Source: Phlegmacium glaucopus (taxonomy: Eukaryota; Basidiomycota; Agaricomycetes; Agaricales; Cortinariaceae). Taken from it: DNA of 64,000 nt. The DNA is taken from positions 35,534 to 99,533 of the forward strand of contig MU130446.1 of NCBI GenBank assembly GCA_015039465.1, read 5' to 3'. The notes under the pieces are model-generated. The model was not told where the DNA came from and ran no database searches. It was given only the letters and a program-made list of their open reading frames with translations. The first letter of the stretch is position 1, and each line of letters opens with the position of its first letter. The translations under genes were made by a program, and so were the position numbers. Of this stretch, positions 9,297 to 21,387 are shown piece after piece.

Positions 9297-11098
9297 TTAA
9301 GTAGCCGTATTTACAGGAAATTGAGGGGAGCTTGTATAATAATATGTATATGTACAGAGGTGCAATGTAGCATGAAATGAAGTCCAAGTAAGCATATTTA
9401 TGGGAAAACCAAGGAGAGAAGCTGGTGGAATACAACCCAGACATTCCATGGTGAGTTTTTCAATTTCAAGAGTAGTATAGGCTGATTCTGCTCGTTCAGA
9501 AAATTCAGCAGAAACAAATTCCAGGATTGCATCCCCTCCCATGCTGGCCTTCAACTCTCATATCAAGTCCATATTATCAATCAGAAGAAGACAGTCACTT
9601 AAACTATATTTCTGATACAAACTGAACATGTCATTTCAAGAGCATCCAGATGGGCCAGCTTTCCTAGTGTCCTTGCACATGCGCACACCATTGCGAAACT
9701 CAACAAATTCTTCTAGTTCTTGTTGGAGTAGCTTTGGCCAGAGCCACTGGCAGAGTTCACTATGAGTTAAGTCAAACAAGTCCAGGCAATAATAAGATGT
9801 ACTAACTGGTGATTTGGATCAGAAGGATTGTATAATCCTGACTCTTCCCCATGTTGGAACTGCAGGACAGCATTGTTGCCCCAGTCTAGGTGCAAACGCA
9901 ACCATGAACGTTCAATTGAGATATTATGAACACTTTGTAGATAGCGATGCGGGGGCAGTACATCATTGTCATACTCTGGTTGGGCTGGGGATGGCCATGA
10001 TAAGCTATATAGCATAGGCTTTCCAATTTGGGCTGTTGTTGACGATGCAACATCAAAATGCCAACTGGGTTCTTAGCAATGTGGAGGATCTTCTTAGCCC
10101 CAGGCTCACAATGGTCAAAGCCTTCAGCTTCAAATTCATGCATAACATCCAAGATGAAATCCCTGTGTTAAGTTCGAGAACTCTATTCCGGAGTATTGGA
10201 TGGAGTTTGATCAGAACGGAACCACGGAACGGGAAAGGACTATAGCCTCAATGTATATGCTGTGCTACCCTAAACCTTCGTGTCCTAATTTCAGAGTAAG
10301 AACGGAACAGAGTGGAACTGGAAGTTGCAGTAACTTAGAGGAAGACAAGGAGGAGGAAACTATGTTGATATTCAAACTGAGGGAAAACATACAAGTTCAA
10401 GTACTTAAATAATAAAAGGAATTGCAACCGAAATATAAAGTATAAATATAAAGTGCTGCATTCTGCTCCCGAAAGGTCCTGCATTCTTGGGGTGAATAAT
10501 CCATGGCTGGTGTGCTGACTGATGGTGGGAACGTGATGACAAAGAAATAGTGGTAGTGGCGAAGAAGTAATGGGTGCGGAGTATAGACGGAGGAACCGGA
10601 ATGACACGGAGAAGTCTCAGAGTTGAACATAGGAGGAGTAGTTCGGGATGTGAGGGAAAGCACTGTATGGAGTACGGACTACCAGAGACAACTCCGACGG
10701 AGCTGGACCAGAGTAATGTATGATGGAATGTAACACCCTGGTCAGATGAATGCCCAGGAACACTAGATGCACCTTGATATTAGCAAGGCTCTGGCTCCCA
10801 GAGATGTCCTTGTTGAGTTTGTCAATGATTAACTGCACCTTCTCTTGATGAGGCATCTTGTGGGTTGTGACCTTACTACCATACAAGTTGAGGTCCCGAC
10901 GTCGCCGCTTGACTGACCTGGGACTATCACCATGGTGAATAAAAATTTGTAAATTAGAACAATGCAGTGGTCATACCTGAGGGTAATGTTATACTCTGCA
11001 AGAAGACGCTCCAAAATTTCAGTGTTATTGGTCTTGCCTTTGCAGTGATACTTTTGCAGTGCCTCTTTGAGGACTGGGTCATCAGCCTGTACTGTCAA
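9297..11098 (-). pseudogene. Integrase-core (DDE) transposon protein, split by a solo LTR
   Basis: On the minus strand the N-terminal exon reads LKEALQKYHCKGKTNNTEI and LLAEYNITL, a helix-turn-helix-like start. A second block has MPHQEKVQLIIDKL. After the LTR the frame resumes with DVMHEFEAEGFDHCEPGAKK. Then come VHNISIERSWLRLHLDWGNN, and near the 3' end MGGDAILEFVSAEFSERAE. This matches the layout of an integrase catalytic core family frequent in basidiomycete genomes (N-terminal HTH, DDE core, VHNI.IER motif). Part of the catalytic core between 10015 and 10100 is missing, and the LTR at 10166-10735 cuts the gene. It is a dead copy. Confidence 0.65.
10166..10735. repeat. Solo LTR with CCCTG target-site duplication
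   Basis: It runs from TGTTAAGTTCGAGAAC to GGAATGTAACA (570 bp). Perfect 5-bp direct repeats CCCTG lie at 10161-10165 and 10736-10740. It separates two parts of the integrase-like gene whose frames join across it (..GIHLTR and DVMHEFEAEG..). This is a different LTR family from B, C and D. Confidence 0.9.
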
Positions 11099-11339
11099 AA
11101 TAAAATGTTTTAAAAAAAGGAAATTGAGAGAAAAAAGATCAACAACTTACACCTATCAGGATGCTGATTCCTTCCGGTGGGGTTTCAATTGTGCTCCTCA
11201 GACATTGGAAATTGCAGACCCTGCTATGATACAAAGTAAATTTGAAAGAAAGTTCAAGATTCAAACAGCTGCGTCTGACTTGTGAGTGGGATGATTGACT
11301 GGGTTGAAACTAGGTGGAAGTATCTGAGTATAAATACAA

Positions 11340-11845
11340 AAGCAAGCCCAAGGGGGTGTTGGGATTAAAAAATCCGACCTAGTGTCGGATTTTTTATTTC
11401 AGCCAACTTGGGCGGACTAACCATACTACGTAATCAGGCACACATCTATATAAGGAAATATGACATCATCGCCTCGCCCAACCCAGATGCCTTGCAAGCG
11501 TTGCAAATCCATTTTCGGGGCTGCTGCTCTAGTCCAATGCAGTGCAGGTGATACTGGTCAAAATTATGAGTCAGACCATGGTCATATAAGATTATAACAG
11601 AGCAATTACCCCATTGATCATTGGATTTTTGGGAATTTTGTGCAATACAACATTGTGATATGTATTCTATAGCTATGTAGGGTACTTTTCTCAAGTCCAA
11701 TAGTCATAATAGGTCTGGGAATCATCTTTTGAGACCTCTCTACTTAGGGGTCAGAAAAAAAATTAGGGGCCTCCAGCCGGGACTAACTAACCGGGTAGTG
11801 GTCCGGGATTTCGATCCCGACACCCCCTTGAGCAAGCCATATCAA
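11340..11845. repeat. Inverted pair of short SINE-like repeats
   Basis: The sequence at about 11340-11420 (AGCAAGCCCAAGGGGGTG, then GGGATT..AATCC) recurs in reverse complement at about 11757-11845. The second copy holds a perfect 6-bp stem with a TTCG loop (CGGGAT/ATCCCG) that resembles a pol III B box. A related stretch is at 17112-17180 (CAAGGGGG..GGACTAACCAAC). A tRNA-derived SINE is possible, but no A box was recognised. Confidence 0.35.
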
Positions 11846-12109
11846 ATTTTGAGTTGAAGATGTGGGGCAATGGAGGCACCCTTGCACGAGCTTATGATGC
11901 TGCTTGGACATTCTTGGTCATCTTGGATGTCAAGGTATGTATTCAAGCCACCATTTTCAGTCTTCAGCGCTATACTATAGTGGAGCTGCTTGGCCTTGCC
12001 TTTGTCATTTAGACACCACCAGAAGCTTTCTTATTGTTCCTGCAAGGCTGTAAATGATCTGAATTTGAATACTGAATTCTGGCAGCTCAGCTATGATATG
12101 GCATTGGAG

Positions 12110-12340
12110 AAAAGACTGGAGCTGGTGGTGTGAATGTATACATGGGCTCTAGGCACTGGCAGCTCTGAAGAAAGGCCTCAGGTGGTGGCATGAATACATA
12201 TGTAGGGCCAGGCAGTGACATTATAACGATGTACTGAAGAAATGCACCAGGCAGCCACAACAAATGCCTAGACCACTCCACTATGGTATAGCACCAAAGA
12301 AAAGGCCTCAGCGGCACTCCACTATAACGATGGGTGAGCA
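12110..12340. repeat. Degenerate tandem repeat
   Basis: Units of roughly 60-70 bp recur three times with words such as GAAGAAAGGCCTCAG, GGTGGTGGCATGAAT and CACTATAACGATG. There is no gene here. Confidence 0.5.
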
Positions 12341-12549
12341 CGAGTCACCGAAACTTGCAGGGTTTCTTTGCTACCTCGGACTCGTAAACTGCATTGGGTT
12401 TGAAATTATATTACAAAGCTCACAAATATTTTGTGACTCACTGACTTGTCACTACCCATCAAGACCCCAACCGCTATTTTTAGTCCATCAAATGAAATTC
12501 TTGGCAAAAACAGACCTGAGCCTGCTCGCCAACCGTAGAGGGTATATTC

Positions 12550-13560
12550 AGGGGTCCTGAATAAGCTGGAATAAGTTATATAGATTTCTCATAGACCCTT
12601 GACCGATCGACCCCGGTCAAGTCACTCGAGGACGAGTGGTCTGACCTCGTCATACCCGGGTCATGACAACGCCGCTGTACTTATGTCGTACCTTTGGTAC
12701 GTCTTTGAGCTTGCTCCGACAGTTACGGTGTGTAACCGCCCTAATCCAGCGATGAAACTGAACTGACTTCTGCGACAAGTTCAAGTTTGCCATTTGGTTC
12801 CTCAAGTTCAACTTCCAGAAGCCTTCCAGATAAAGGCTCTTGGCAAAACGTCATTATGGTAAAATACGATATCAAAACTCCACACCCACGTGAAACCGTG
12901 TGAGGGTTGTGCCGCCAAGACTGATTATCCGACTATTGTCCGCTGTACATTAGTTAACAGAAGCGGAACGACCATATGGACCGGCTAAGAAACTCATCGT
13001 AGCTCTTGCGATGATAGCTCTAGTAAGTAGAGGGAGGCTAGGATCCAGCATCGCAAGTTTTAGAACGCGGACTAGATACTACTAGATGAACAGCATGATT
13101 TGAGTGGCATCGAGCCTTCTCCAGTCTTGTAGCGGCTAACGTGGAGTCGCCACTGAAATCAAGATCTAGTCATCCTTAAGATAAACACTGATTTCAGTTG
13201 ATTTTATATTAGAGATACGCACAACCAGCTTTAACATCTCAAAAGGATATATGATAACAATATTAGCCTGGAATGCTTCTAGCACGCCTGACGAAAAAGT
13301 GGAAACGACAGAGGTAAAAAAAAGAAAAGGATTGTGTTTAAAAAGAACAAATCTATAAAGTATGCAAAAAAAGAGAGTCTACATATACATAAAGTATATA
13401 AAGGAAAAATCCGCAGGTTGAAAGAGTGGGATATAGATAATGAGGTGGGTATAATACAGTTGGTAATTTTTAAATGTTTATGGTCTATAGAGAGGGAGAC
13501 TGGATGGGGGTGATAAGTGGGTAGTTATATATAGAATCTTGATCTATTACTGGGTCAGGT
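12550..13560. other. Non-coding stretch, no gene seen
   Basis: The first part has small palindromes (CACTCGAGGACGAGTG; TACCTTTGGTA) and could be a decayed retroelement end. The rest (13200-13560) is A-rich and lacks open frames. It lies downstream of the 3' end of the transporter gene at 13625. Confidence 0.5.
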
Positions 13561-13624
13561 ACTGTGGCAAGCGCTGGCAAGCGGCGGTTGTCAGCCTCAG
13601 GTTATAGCAGAGTATAGCAGCGGT

Positions 13625-15542
13625 TCATCGGTTCCATCTTCCCCTATTTTGCTTCTCATGCAACTCCACAGCGGCGTAAAATGCACCGCCGGCGATGGTG
13701 AGAAAAATCCCTAATGCATTGGCGGGAGTAATCGTCAAGTCAAAGATAAAGACCGCACATAAGACCGTCAATACTTGTTTGACGTTAGCTAGAATAATAA
13801 GGAAGGGAAAGAAGCAAAAAGTCAGAATGTAGGGAACGTAAACGGAGGGTGAAGGAAGAAAAATTTAAACTTTACCTGCGACGCTCATCGCCAGAGGACC
13901 GACTCGACGGTTAGCATTGAAACTAACGACATTTAAAAAGAATGCCAGGATGCCGTTGAAGATCAACCACATCCGAAAATTCAACATGCCACCCTCTGGA
14001 TGTGCTGACGAAGAGGAATGAAAAAGATGGACCCGCACCCGGTTTAGCTCGCCTGTAGAATGGGCTAAGAAAGCAGTTTGAATGAACGCCAGCGGAGATA
14101 GAAGATACAGGAGGTGTAGAGGACTTAGTGACAGCTTCGGCAAGGTAAAAGAAGAAGGCGTCGTATTTTTGATAGAGGCTTTTGTGGCATTTGCGGCTAG
14201 AATTGACGAAGAGGAATTAAAAGAGGGGAGAGATAGCAGGTCAGAGAAAAAGGATGGTGATGATTTGATAGGAAGATCGTCTGATGATAGATGATTTGAA
14301 GAATCTGAAGATATTGGGAGAGGCGAAGTTGGTTGTTTGACGAGGATGATATTAGTCAGGATCGTTTTGAGGGCAGCAAGGATTGTCCCTAATAGCGTTA
14401 AAAAGAAACCGATGGGCGTAAAATAGTAGTCGCCATAGGTGCTAAATTATGTGATGACGAACTTGAGTACGGGATTTGAGGTATGATAGGATGGCTTACG
14501 CAAAACAAACGCCAGCAACGACGGGAATAAGTGTCAACACTTTCCGCCTGCTACACCGTTTACTGAGGAGAACCAAAGAAAACACAATCGTGAAGAAAGG
14601 CGTGGAGGCACGCACAACTTGATGAAACTGTAAATGATTAACATGTTACCTCGGGCCTAGATATTAACGGCTTACAGGCACTGTAACGAGCCGCAGTGAT
14701 GCGTTACTGACAACGATGTTTATCGTGTACAGCATGCTGAAGAAGAAGAGGACTACCAACTCTCCGGCGCTGAGATCGAGGGTAATCTTTTGAAAAAGGG
14801 AGCGTGAAGGTTTTGGTGTCGTTGGGTTCAGCAGAGGACCGCCCTGACCAGTATCTTGTAGGCTTAGAAGGATAGACGCGCCAATGGTTCCACATAAAGC
14901 GTGTAAAGCTGTTAGTGTGTAGGGAAAGGGAAAGTGGATAAGAACGGATTTATTGTATAGAGTGAGCGAGAGATTGAGCGTGAAGTACACTGTGAGCCAA
15001 AAGGAAGGTGTGTCAACGAAGGAAAATGTGAGCTCTGATAGCAATCGTGGTAAATGGAGGGCCTGTCGAAGGTCCTGGATCTTTTGGAAGGATGAATAGG
15101 TTTCTAACGGTGTGCATGGGGAGTCATCTTGCTCCTTGGAACTGCTTTGAAAGAGGGTTGAGAACGCTGGAGTAGTGGGCGGGGGCATTGGATGCTCGAT
15201 GTGATATGCTGGATGGTAAAGCGTACTGAGCCCAAGCGTCCTGCTGCGGAATAGGCGACCCTCCTCGATGACAGTTTGATCGTTTGTTTCTGAATGCACA
15301 GGTTGAGAGTGCTTCAACAAGTCCTCCGAAATATATCCATCCCTGGCGCCGGAATAAACGTTCTTCTCCCAGTTATGAGCACAGGGCGGTTTTGAGGAAT
15401 GGGTCATGCAGTCAGGCGTAATATCGGGCTGGGAAAGGTGCTGTGGAGCATTGGTTGCTGAATCGTTTTCGGAGTTTTTAATGAACTTTGGTAGTGATGA
15501 GTAAGGTCGTGCAGAAGAATCTGCGGCACCGCCGCTTGACAT
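13625..15542 (-). CDS. TPT-domain (triose-phosphate translocator family) transporter, SLY41-like
   Basis: The first exon (ATG 15542) encodes about 190 polar residues. Membrane segments follow, with the family hallmarks LTLYNKSVLIHFPFPYTLTA and ELVVLFFFSMLYTINI, then SNASLRLVTVPVSR at the exon end. After an intron come FHQVVRASTPFFTIVFSLVL and VLTLIPVVAGVCFAYYGDYY; FHQ.VRA.TP is the strongest family signature. Later exons carry KTILTNIIL, NVVSFNANRRVGPLAMSVAG, NVKQVLTVLCAVFIF and NALGIFLTIAGGAFYA, ending with KQNRGRWNR and TGA 13625-13627. This is a drug/metabolite-superfamily antiporter of the Golgi/ER or vacuole membrane. The long N-terminal extension and intact frame fit fungal SLY41-type proteins. 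The substrate cannot be told. Confidence 0.88.
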
Positions 15543-16589
15543 GTTTGACACCTCTGACGTAGCAAAACTGATAAAATTCCAAAGGCGGGCTTGAAGCTAA
15601 AGGGCATCGACAAATTTTCAACAAGTTGGTCATCCCATCCCGCCACTAGTACTGGTTACCTCGGCTAACTTTTGGTCACTCCACACATAAAAGTTTGGCT
15701 CAATGGGTATAAATCCAGATCTGATGGCTGCTTGAATATTTTATTTTTGACCCTCTACTGCCGTTCTAACTCCTCGCCGCAGATTTTAGTCTCTTATGTC
15801 CCCGGATAAAGGGCGGAGTTGTAATTTCGACGGACAACGTGAGATTCGGCTCGGGCTAAAATAGTATTACATAGTAGGTGAGCAAATGTTCCGCAGCGCT
15901 ACAGCGGCGCAGCATGTTGCATGGATGATACACCGGTAGAAAATAATAAGTATCAACTAGCCAGGAATGTAGCGAACATCAGCCTTTCAAATCCCGTGTG
16001 TTGCAGTCCTTCCGTTAATCAAGCCGTTGGTTCCGAACAAAGATGACGTAGGGTGGTCTTGTGACTCTTATCCTGGAGTTTGCCGGAAAAAAGCGGTGAT
16101 GGCTTGTGCGGCCATCGCCCCGGGTGATCCTTGTCGGCGTTTCGAAGTTTGTTTGGGGTAACGACAGTTACATAGACATTTTTAAAGATAGGGATAAAAC
16201 TATTGCGAAACCCCCTTTCGGGTTTCTAGGGGGTTTCTAGACAAATTGAAGTTTCGGCCCTCCGACCAGAGAGGTGTGTGACATATGTGACATATTGGCA
16301 TCACGGAAAGGGACACATCTTGGCAAGTACCAAGATTCAAAAAACCACAGGGTTGATTCTCCCCCTTGTCTATGTCAGGCTCAAAACAGTAATTCCAAGA
16401 ATAAAATAATATTACATTTCATCTTCCTGCTGCTAACTACACCTACATTGCATGGCCTGATATGTACTAGTTGTGCATGCTTTGCTCATGGGCACATCAT
16501 GGTTCTCTTGATGTCTTCATTGTTGGCATTCATTTCTGATTTGTCATCATTGGAACTGCTATCTGAAAGTGAGCTATCCAAGTCAAGGG
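15543..16589. other. Intergenic region upstream of the transporter
   Basis: No supported gene. It includes the promoter side of the TPT gene. A local palindromic run (GAAACCCCCTTTCGGGTTTC) occurs near 16206-16225. Confidence 0.5.
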
Positions 16590-17114
16590 TAGGGCTGTAC
16601 ACTGTACCTATAACAACAGGGACAATGGCCCGTTCTTACAGGTCCATTTGGATCTTGAGCTCAGCTTTTGATGGCCATCATACAGGTTGACAGGTGTGTG
16701 TGACAGTCTTAAGTTTCTGTGGGTATTTGGCATGAATTGCATTGCATTCAGGCCCTTGTTATCTGAAATTAATTATTTGTGTGATAAATCAATTGAAAAT
16801 CACATTTTTAGTTGCCTTGTTTTGTCTTCTTCATTTCAAACTCTGTGCCAGCCAATCTATTTTTGTCAAATAATGATGAAATATCTTCCATTCCACATCT
16901 GCTGCACTACAAAATGTATTTTTATACAATTAAATATAGTACATTACTCATAAGTCCTAATTTTATTTTTTAAACTCTTACTTGCACACTTTCAATGCAA
17001 TGCTGTGCTGATGGCTGTAGTACCTGTTTATGGCTGTTTTTCTACCCAGCTGTACCATCCAGGGTTGGAGGGAGAAATTTACAGCCATAATTTAATGGCT
17101 AGTGCACAGCCCTA
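16590..17114. mobile_element. hAT MITE with 8-bp TSD GTCAAGGG
   Basis: The element starts TAGGGCTGTACACTG and ends AGTGCACAGCCCTA, so the termini are inverted repeats with the hAT TAGNG signature. Perfect 8-bp direct repeats GTCAAGGG flank it at 16582-16589 and 17115-17122. It is 525 bp, AT-rich inside and has no coding capacity for a transposase. Confidence 0.9.
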
Positions 17115-17247
17115 GTCAAGGGGGTTTTTACTGGCCTCTAAGAGGAGTTTGGCTGGACTAACCAACTTATGTAATAAGGCACACTTCCTACTGCATCTAC
17201 ATGCAGTGTATGCACTCTTTTCATTTCTTTTTCTTTATCACACATGC

Positions 17248-17656
17248 TGTTATGAATTTCATTTTTCTTTCTTTAACTCCACCAAACACATGAACATTTC
17301 ATCTACACATTCCTTACACACTCTTTTCATTTCCATTCACATGCTTACACCTTTCTCTTTTCATTGTTTCATATGCATTTCACTTACATATGTTTTCCTC
17401 TCCTTTTTCATACATGCATTCTTTTACATGTGGTTACCTTACCACTATAAATACATATTTACTTTCATGTAATGTATATTCCTTAGCTAGTTCTTGAGAA
17501 TTGCACCTGCTTTTCTACTCAATCTCTCTCTCAGACTCTCTAAGAAATACTGAGATGACTTCTCAGCACTCTTGGGAGCTCATCCTATTTGATGAACCAA
17601 TCTTTATATGACTGTTTAAGGTCAGAATGCTTCTGAACCTTTTGAAAGTCATAACA
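17248..17656 (+). repeat. Solo LTR, family C (diverged)
   Basis: It runs from TGTTATGAATTTC to AGTCATAACA (409 bp) and aligns along its length with 4177-4578. Shared parts include the TATA region (ACTATAAATACA) and the CCTTAGCTAGTTCTTGAGAA block. No matching target-site duplication was seen. Confidence 0.75.
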
Positions 17657-18042
17657 AAAGAACTAGCTACTGTATTCATATTATGCTTTATTCTTAGAAG
17701 CATTTAGCTATACTAGTTGAAACCAAAATGAAACCAAACCTGAATGTAGTGAAAGGAGAAATACCTGAGCCTACATAAGAGAATTGAGCAAAGATGTCAT
17801 TCTCTCTGAAAAGAAGAAACTTGATTGATAGCAACAGCAATGACTTGTTTGCTACTCCAACTGGAACTTGAACATGTTAAGGGTGGCTGAAAGTTGGCCA
17901 GTCCCGATCGGGATTGGGAGTTTGTCTGAATATTTGGTAGTTCGGTCGGGGCCAAATGTAACTGAAAATTGGGTCAAAGCCAGGCACACTAGTAGACTTG
18001 TAACCAGCCAGAAAATGAGGGAGGGGAGGAGAACCTCGATTC

Positions 18043-18166
18043 TCTGACTGGTACAGCTGAGCTTGAAAGGGGGGGTAGCAACTATCAAAGAAGAAGCTGA
18101 TGGCATCAATTGGAATATGCAAAAGGAAGGCCGGATTTGGGTCATTACTTTATTAGCTAATGTATT
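18043..18166. repeat. Left arm of a ~120-bp inverted repeat around 6 kb
   Basis: This arm is the reverse complement, with about 20% differences by eye, of 23962-24082. The shared core reads GCTGAGCTTGAAA, a G-run, TAGCAACTATCAA and GATGGCATCAATT. Between the arms lie the RecQ-like and DUF6589-like fragments. Confidence 0.7.
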
Positions 18167-18179
18167 GAAGCTAAAAATA

Positions 18180-20423
18180 ATTTTTGAAAAGCTCCCCCAA
18201 ATGCGACCTCAACGCATCTGTTCTTCTTGCTTCATAACTATGTCCATGGATTGCGAAATCATCCCCTCTCTGGAAGAAAGGTTTACAGAAATCAGAAACT
18301 ATTCCTCAGAGAACATCATGGAGCTTATTTTGAGACTGGATTTACTCTCAAGGCTGCCAATGGACTTTCTGGATTCTCTCAGTGACACAGACCATATCAT
18401 CTGCTTTTGGGCAACCCTAATGTGCTACTGCGTCACAAATGGCACACAAATTCTGTGTGAAATGCAACTTTGAGTTGTGCTTGCTGATCAACATGGCAAA
18501 GACTATCTGGTTGCAGCTGGTATGGGCAGTGGAAAGACTCTTCCTATGGCATTGAATATACTACTTGAGGACCTGGCCAAAAACTTAATGACTATCACTA
18601 TCTCTCTGCTGAAACAACTGCAGTCTACTCAAGAAAATGATTTTAATACCTGCTATGGCATTCCAACTGTTGTTATCAATGAAGACACACCTAGGGATGA
18701 CGGTTGGTGGAGTGCGAGTACTATGCAGCATGCTTGGGTTCTCATGGCTATCTTCATCAGGAAAAATGACTTCTGCCCTAGGCTGTCCTGAAATGTCCTG
18801 GGGTGCCCCAGGCAGCTCAGGGCACTCAGGTCAAGAGGTCGCCCTGGGGTGCAAGTTACCTATGTATGAAAAGTCTTAGGCTGTCCTGGGGCAACCTGAG
18901 GCAACCTGAGAGCAACCTGAGGCAACCTGAGAGCATCCTGAGGCAGCCTTAGTCCCTTTGGATCTGATGCTAGAAAACATATATAAACCAGATATTTGAG
19001 TGGTCTCACACAACAGAATAATAATAATAATAATAAAATTATATTCAATTATTCTAAACATCATATATACTAGTAATAAAATAATAATAAAATAATGTGA
19101 TACATAAATATACTAGTATAATACTGGGGAAGTAGGAAATAAGAAAACAAAATTGTGGGTGGTTTATATATCTTTTGGATGGCGCACAGACCATTGGTCA
19201 CATGATCACAGATAAGCATGATTTCAAGCATATGGTGCTGGGTCAGGGTAGATTACATAAATTCCAAAAAAGGAAATTTTTTAAAGATGGTAGAGAATTG
19301 TTTTAGGACCCTGAATATGTTTAAATTATATTAATAGCAGCTCTCCTTATTGAGAAAACTGCAAAATACTTTCCTGGACGCAGCGGTTAAAGATTTTCTA
19401 GCAAAATTCATAAATTCTAAGGGACTCCCAGGGCCTCCTGATGTGATTTAATCCAGATGGTCAATGCACCAGGATACACTAAAGGTGTCCTGAGAAAATG
19501 GGTGACACTCAAAACTTTATCTATGCTGTCCTAGGTTGTCCTGAGGTGTCCTTGGATAAGTGTGTAACACTCAAATTTTACCTGTGCTGCTCTAGGATGT
19601 CCTGGGGTGTCCTGGGGTGTCCTGGGATGTCCTGAGTAGTAATGTGATACTAACAAATTACCCAAGGCTACCTAGGGCCAAAATCATTTTTCCTGATGCT
19701 TTCTCACGTCAACAAACTAACTCTAGACACATGTCTATGACTCAAAAAAAAACACCTCCCAGGACGAGCACGCCTCTTGATTGTCACTGTTGAGCAGCTC
19801 TTTAAATTGCGTGAAGGCCATCTTCCACGACTTTGTGTCCTTGTTCAAAATCATGGCTTCCAGATGCTCCTTAACCATCTCAATGTTGACGAGGTCCATC
19901 ACATAAATACTGCTGGTCTCCCACACCATGGCTTGGATGCTTTTTATCCAGCATGGGGCAGACTCAATGAATTGAGGGCTATTCTACCTCACCACATCAA
20001 AGTTGGAGCCTACTCAGCAACAGTTACTGCGCCACATATACTCAGGACTGTCAAGCTGAAGCTATTGCATCCAACTTATGTTTTCATACACCTCACGTCA
20101 AATCGGCCAAACACAATGTATGCAATGCATGAGATCACAAAAAGTATTGATGAGCTCAGTAACTATGACTGCTTTCTCTTGAACCCATTTCACCTAGCGG
20201 CTCAGCCTCATGTTCTGACAACAAGGACTTGGGCTGCTGCATTTCAAACTACCTGGACTCTCACCTTCCCGAGGAACTTCAAATGAAGAATATTGTCATG
20301 CACTACCACAGCCAAATGTCCAAAGCATATCTCAAGTTTTCTCAGAAGTGTTTTGCACAGGTCAATGGCCCTTGCCGTGTTATGGTTGCAACTTCCAGCC
20401 AGTCAGTTGTACATTGCAAGTGA
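18180..20423 (+). pseudogene. RecQ-like DEAD-box helicase, split by a TIR element
   Basis: The first half has a Walker A motif (AAGMGSGKTLP) preceded by LADQHGKDYLV and followed by TITISLLKQLQ and YGIPTVVINEDTP. A TGA at 18471 sits where the family has arginine (EMQL-stop-VVLADQ). The element at 18755-19698 then interrupts. The second half has VTVEQLF, LNVDEVHHI (DEVH box), AWGRLNELRAILP, GAYSATVTAPHI and TSNRPNTMYAMHEI, then shifts frame near 20220 to GCCISNYLDSHLPEELQMKN and ends around 20423. Such SF2 helicases are common in Agaricomycete repeats. This copy is dead. Confidence 0.75.
18755..19698. mobile_element. Non-autonomous TIR element inside the helicase, CCTGAGG/GTCCTGG arms
   Basis: The termini CATCAGGAAAAATGACTT and AATCATTTTTCCTGATG are inverted repeats. 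Arms are arrays of words such as GTCCTGGGGTGTCC and CAACCTGAGG. The core 19170-19500 is the reverse complement of 1441-1555 plus 1900-2120. The helicase reading frames resume on both sides, which supports an insertion. A clean target-site duplication was not found. Confidence 0.7.
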
Positions 20424-20579
20424 CACCCAGTCATTCCTTCTCTTATGATTGGACTGAATCCTTCTAGGGTATTGATTTTCCAAACACTGAAATGTGTGTA
20501 CTGTAGGCCTTCCAACCACAACTGTTGACACCCTCCAGCATGGGGGGAGAGCCTTTTGCAACTAGTGTTTAAAAGTCTG

Positions 20580-21387
20580 GTATAAATCGTTGTTGTTGTT
20601 GTATATAAACACCAACCAGAGAGCAGTGGACCAGACCTTAGGTCAAGAGACTCCCTGTTGTTCGTTTAGGGAAGGTATAACCTTGACTTTTAACACACAG
20701 AGGTAAGGGGAAAGAATAGAGAAGAGAAGGAGGAGGATGAAGGTCTTGGAAGATGAATGAGGTATAAGACGAGGATGAGGATGAGCAAGAGAGAGTCTTC
20801 AGTAAGACTATAGCGGTTGAGGGATAGGGGATAGATTGACAGTAAGGGGCAAGAAAAGCGAACTTAAGGGAGGAATTCACTGGAATTCCACTGAGATGAT
20901 GAAAGTGGGGGGTAAGAATGAATTGAACTGAACTACCTATCCTGGTACAAAAGAGCAGTATTTATACCCTAAGGATGAGGCTATGTAAAACAATAAAAAG
21001 AAAGAAGTACGCGCTGTCAAAGGAAGAAAGATAAAGAGAGGACAGCTGCGAGAAGAAAAGAACAATGGAAAAGAAAAAGGAACAATAAAAAAATCTGTAA
21101 AGTGTCAAAGTGCGAGAGAAAAGAAGAGAAGGCAGTGTACATAGTCCAATAGCAAAAATATATCGACTCCATAGGCGTGTGGTCATGTCAAAAATGTGAA
21201 AGGTCCTGAGTCAACACTTGAAAGGCGCAGCCTTGTTCCCGAGAAAACACTACTTGCCCATGGTCCCATGTCGCGCAGCCTTGATAACACTTGACACACT
21301 GCGAGAATAATCCTCTGCTGCTGATTCATCTGCAATTCCTGCTTAGTCGTGATCCTCCTGGACTTCCTAAATTGTCATAAAGAGGGT
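20580..21387 (-). repeat. Dispersed LTR-like repeat, copy 2 (inverted)
   Basis: It is the reverse complement of 7804-8572 over its length, including the TATA box (CAGTATTTATACCC at about 20955). No coding region of a retroelement adjoins it. Confidence 0.65.

Noticed and set aside
11757..11845. tRNA gene
   Set aside because: Only a T-arm-like hairpin is present; no anticodon arm, D arm or acceptor pairing could be drawn.
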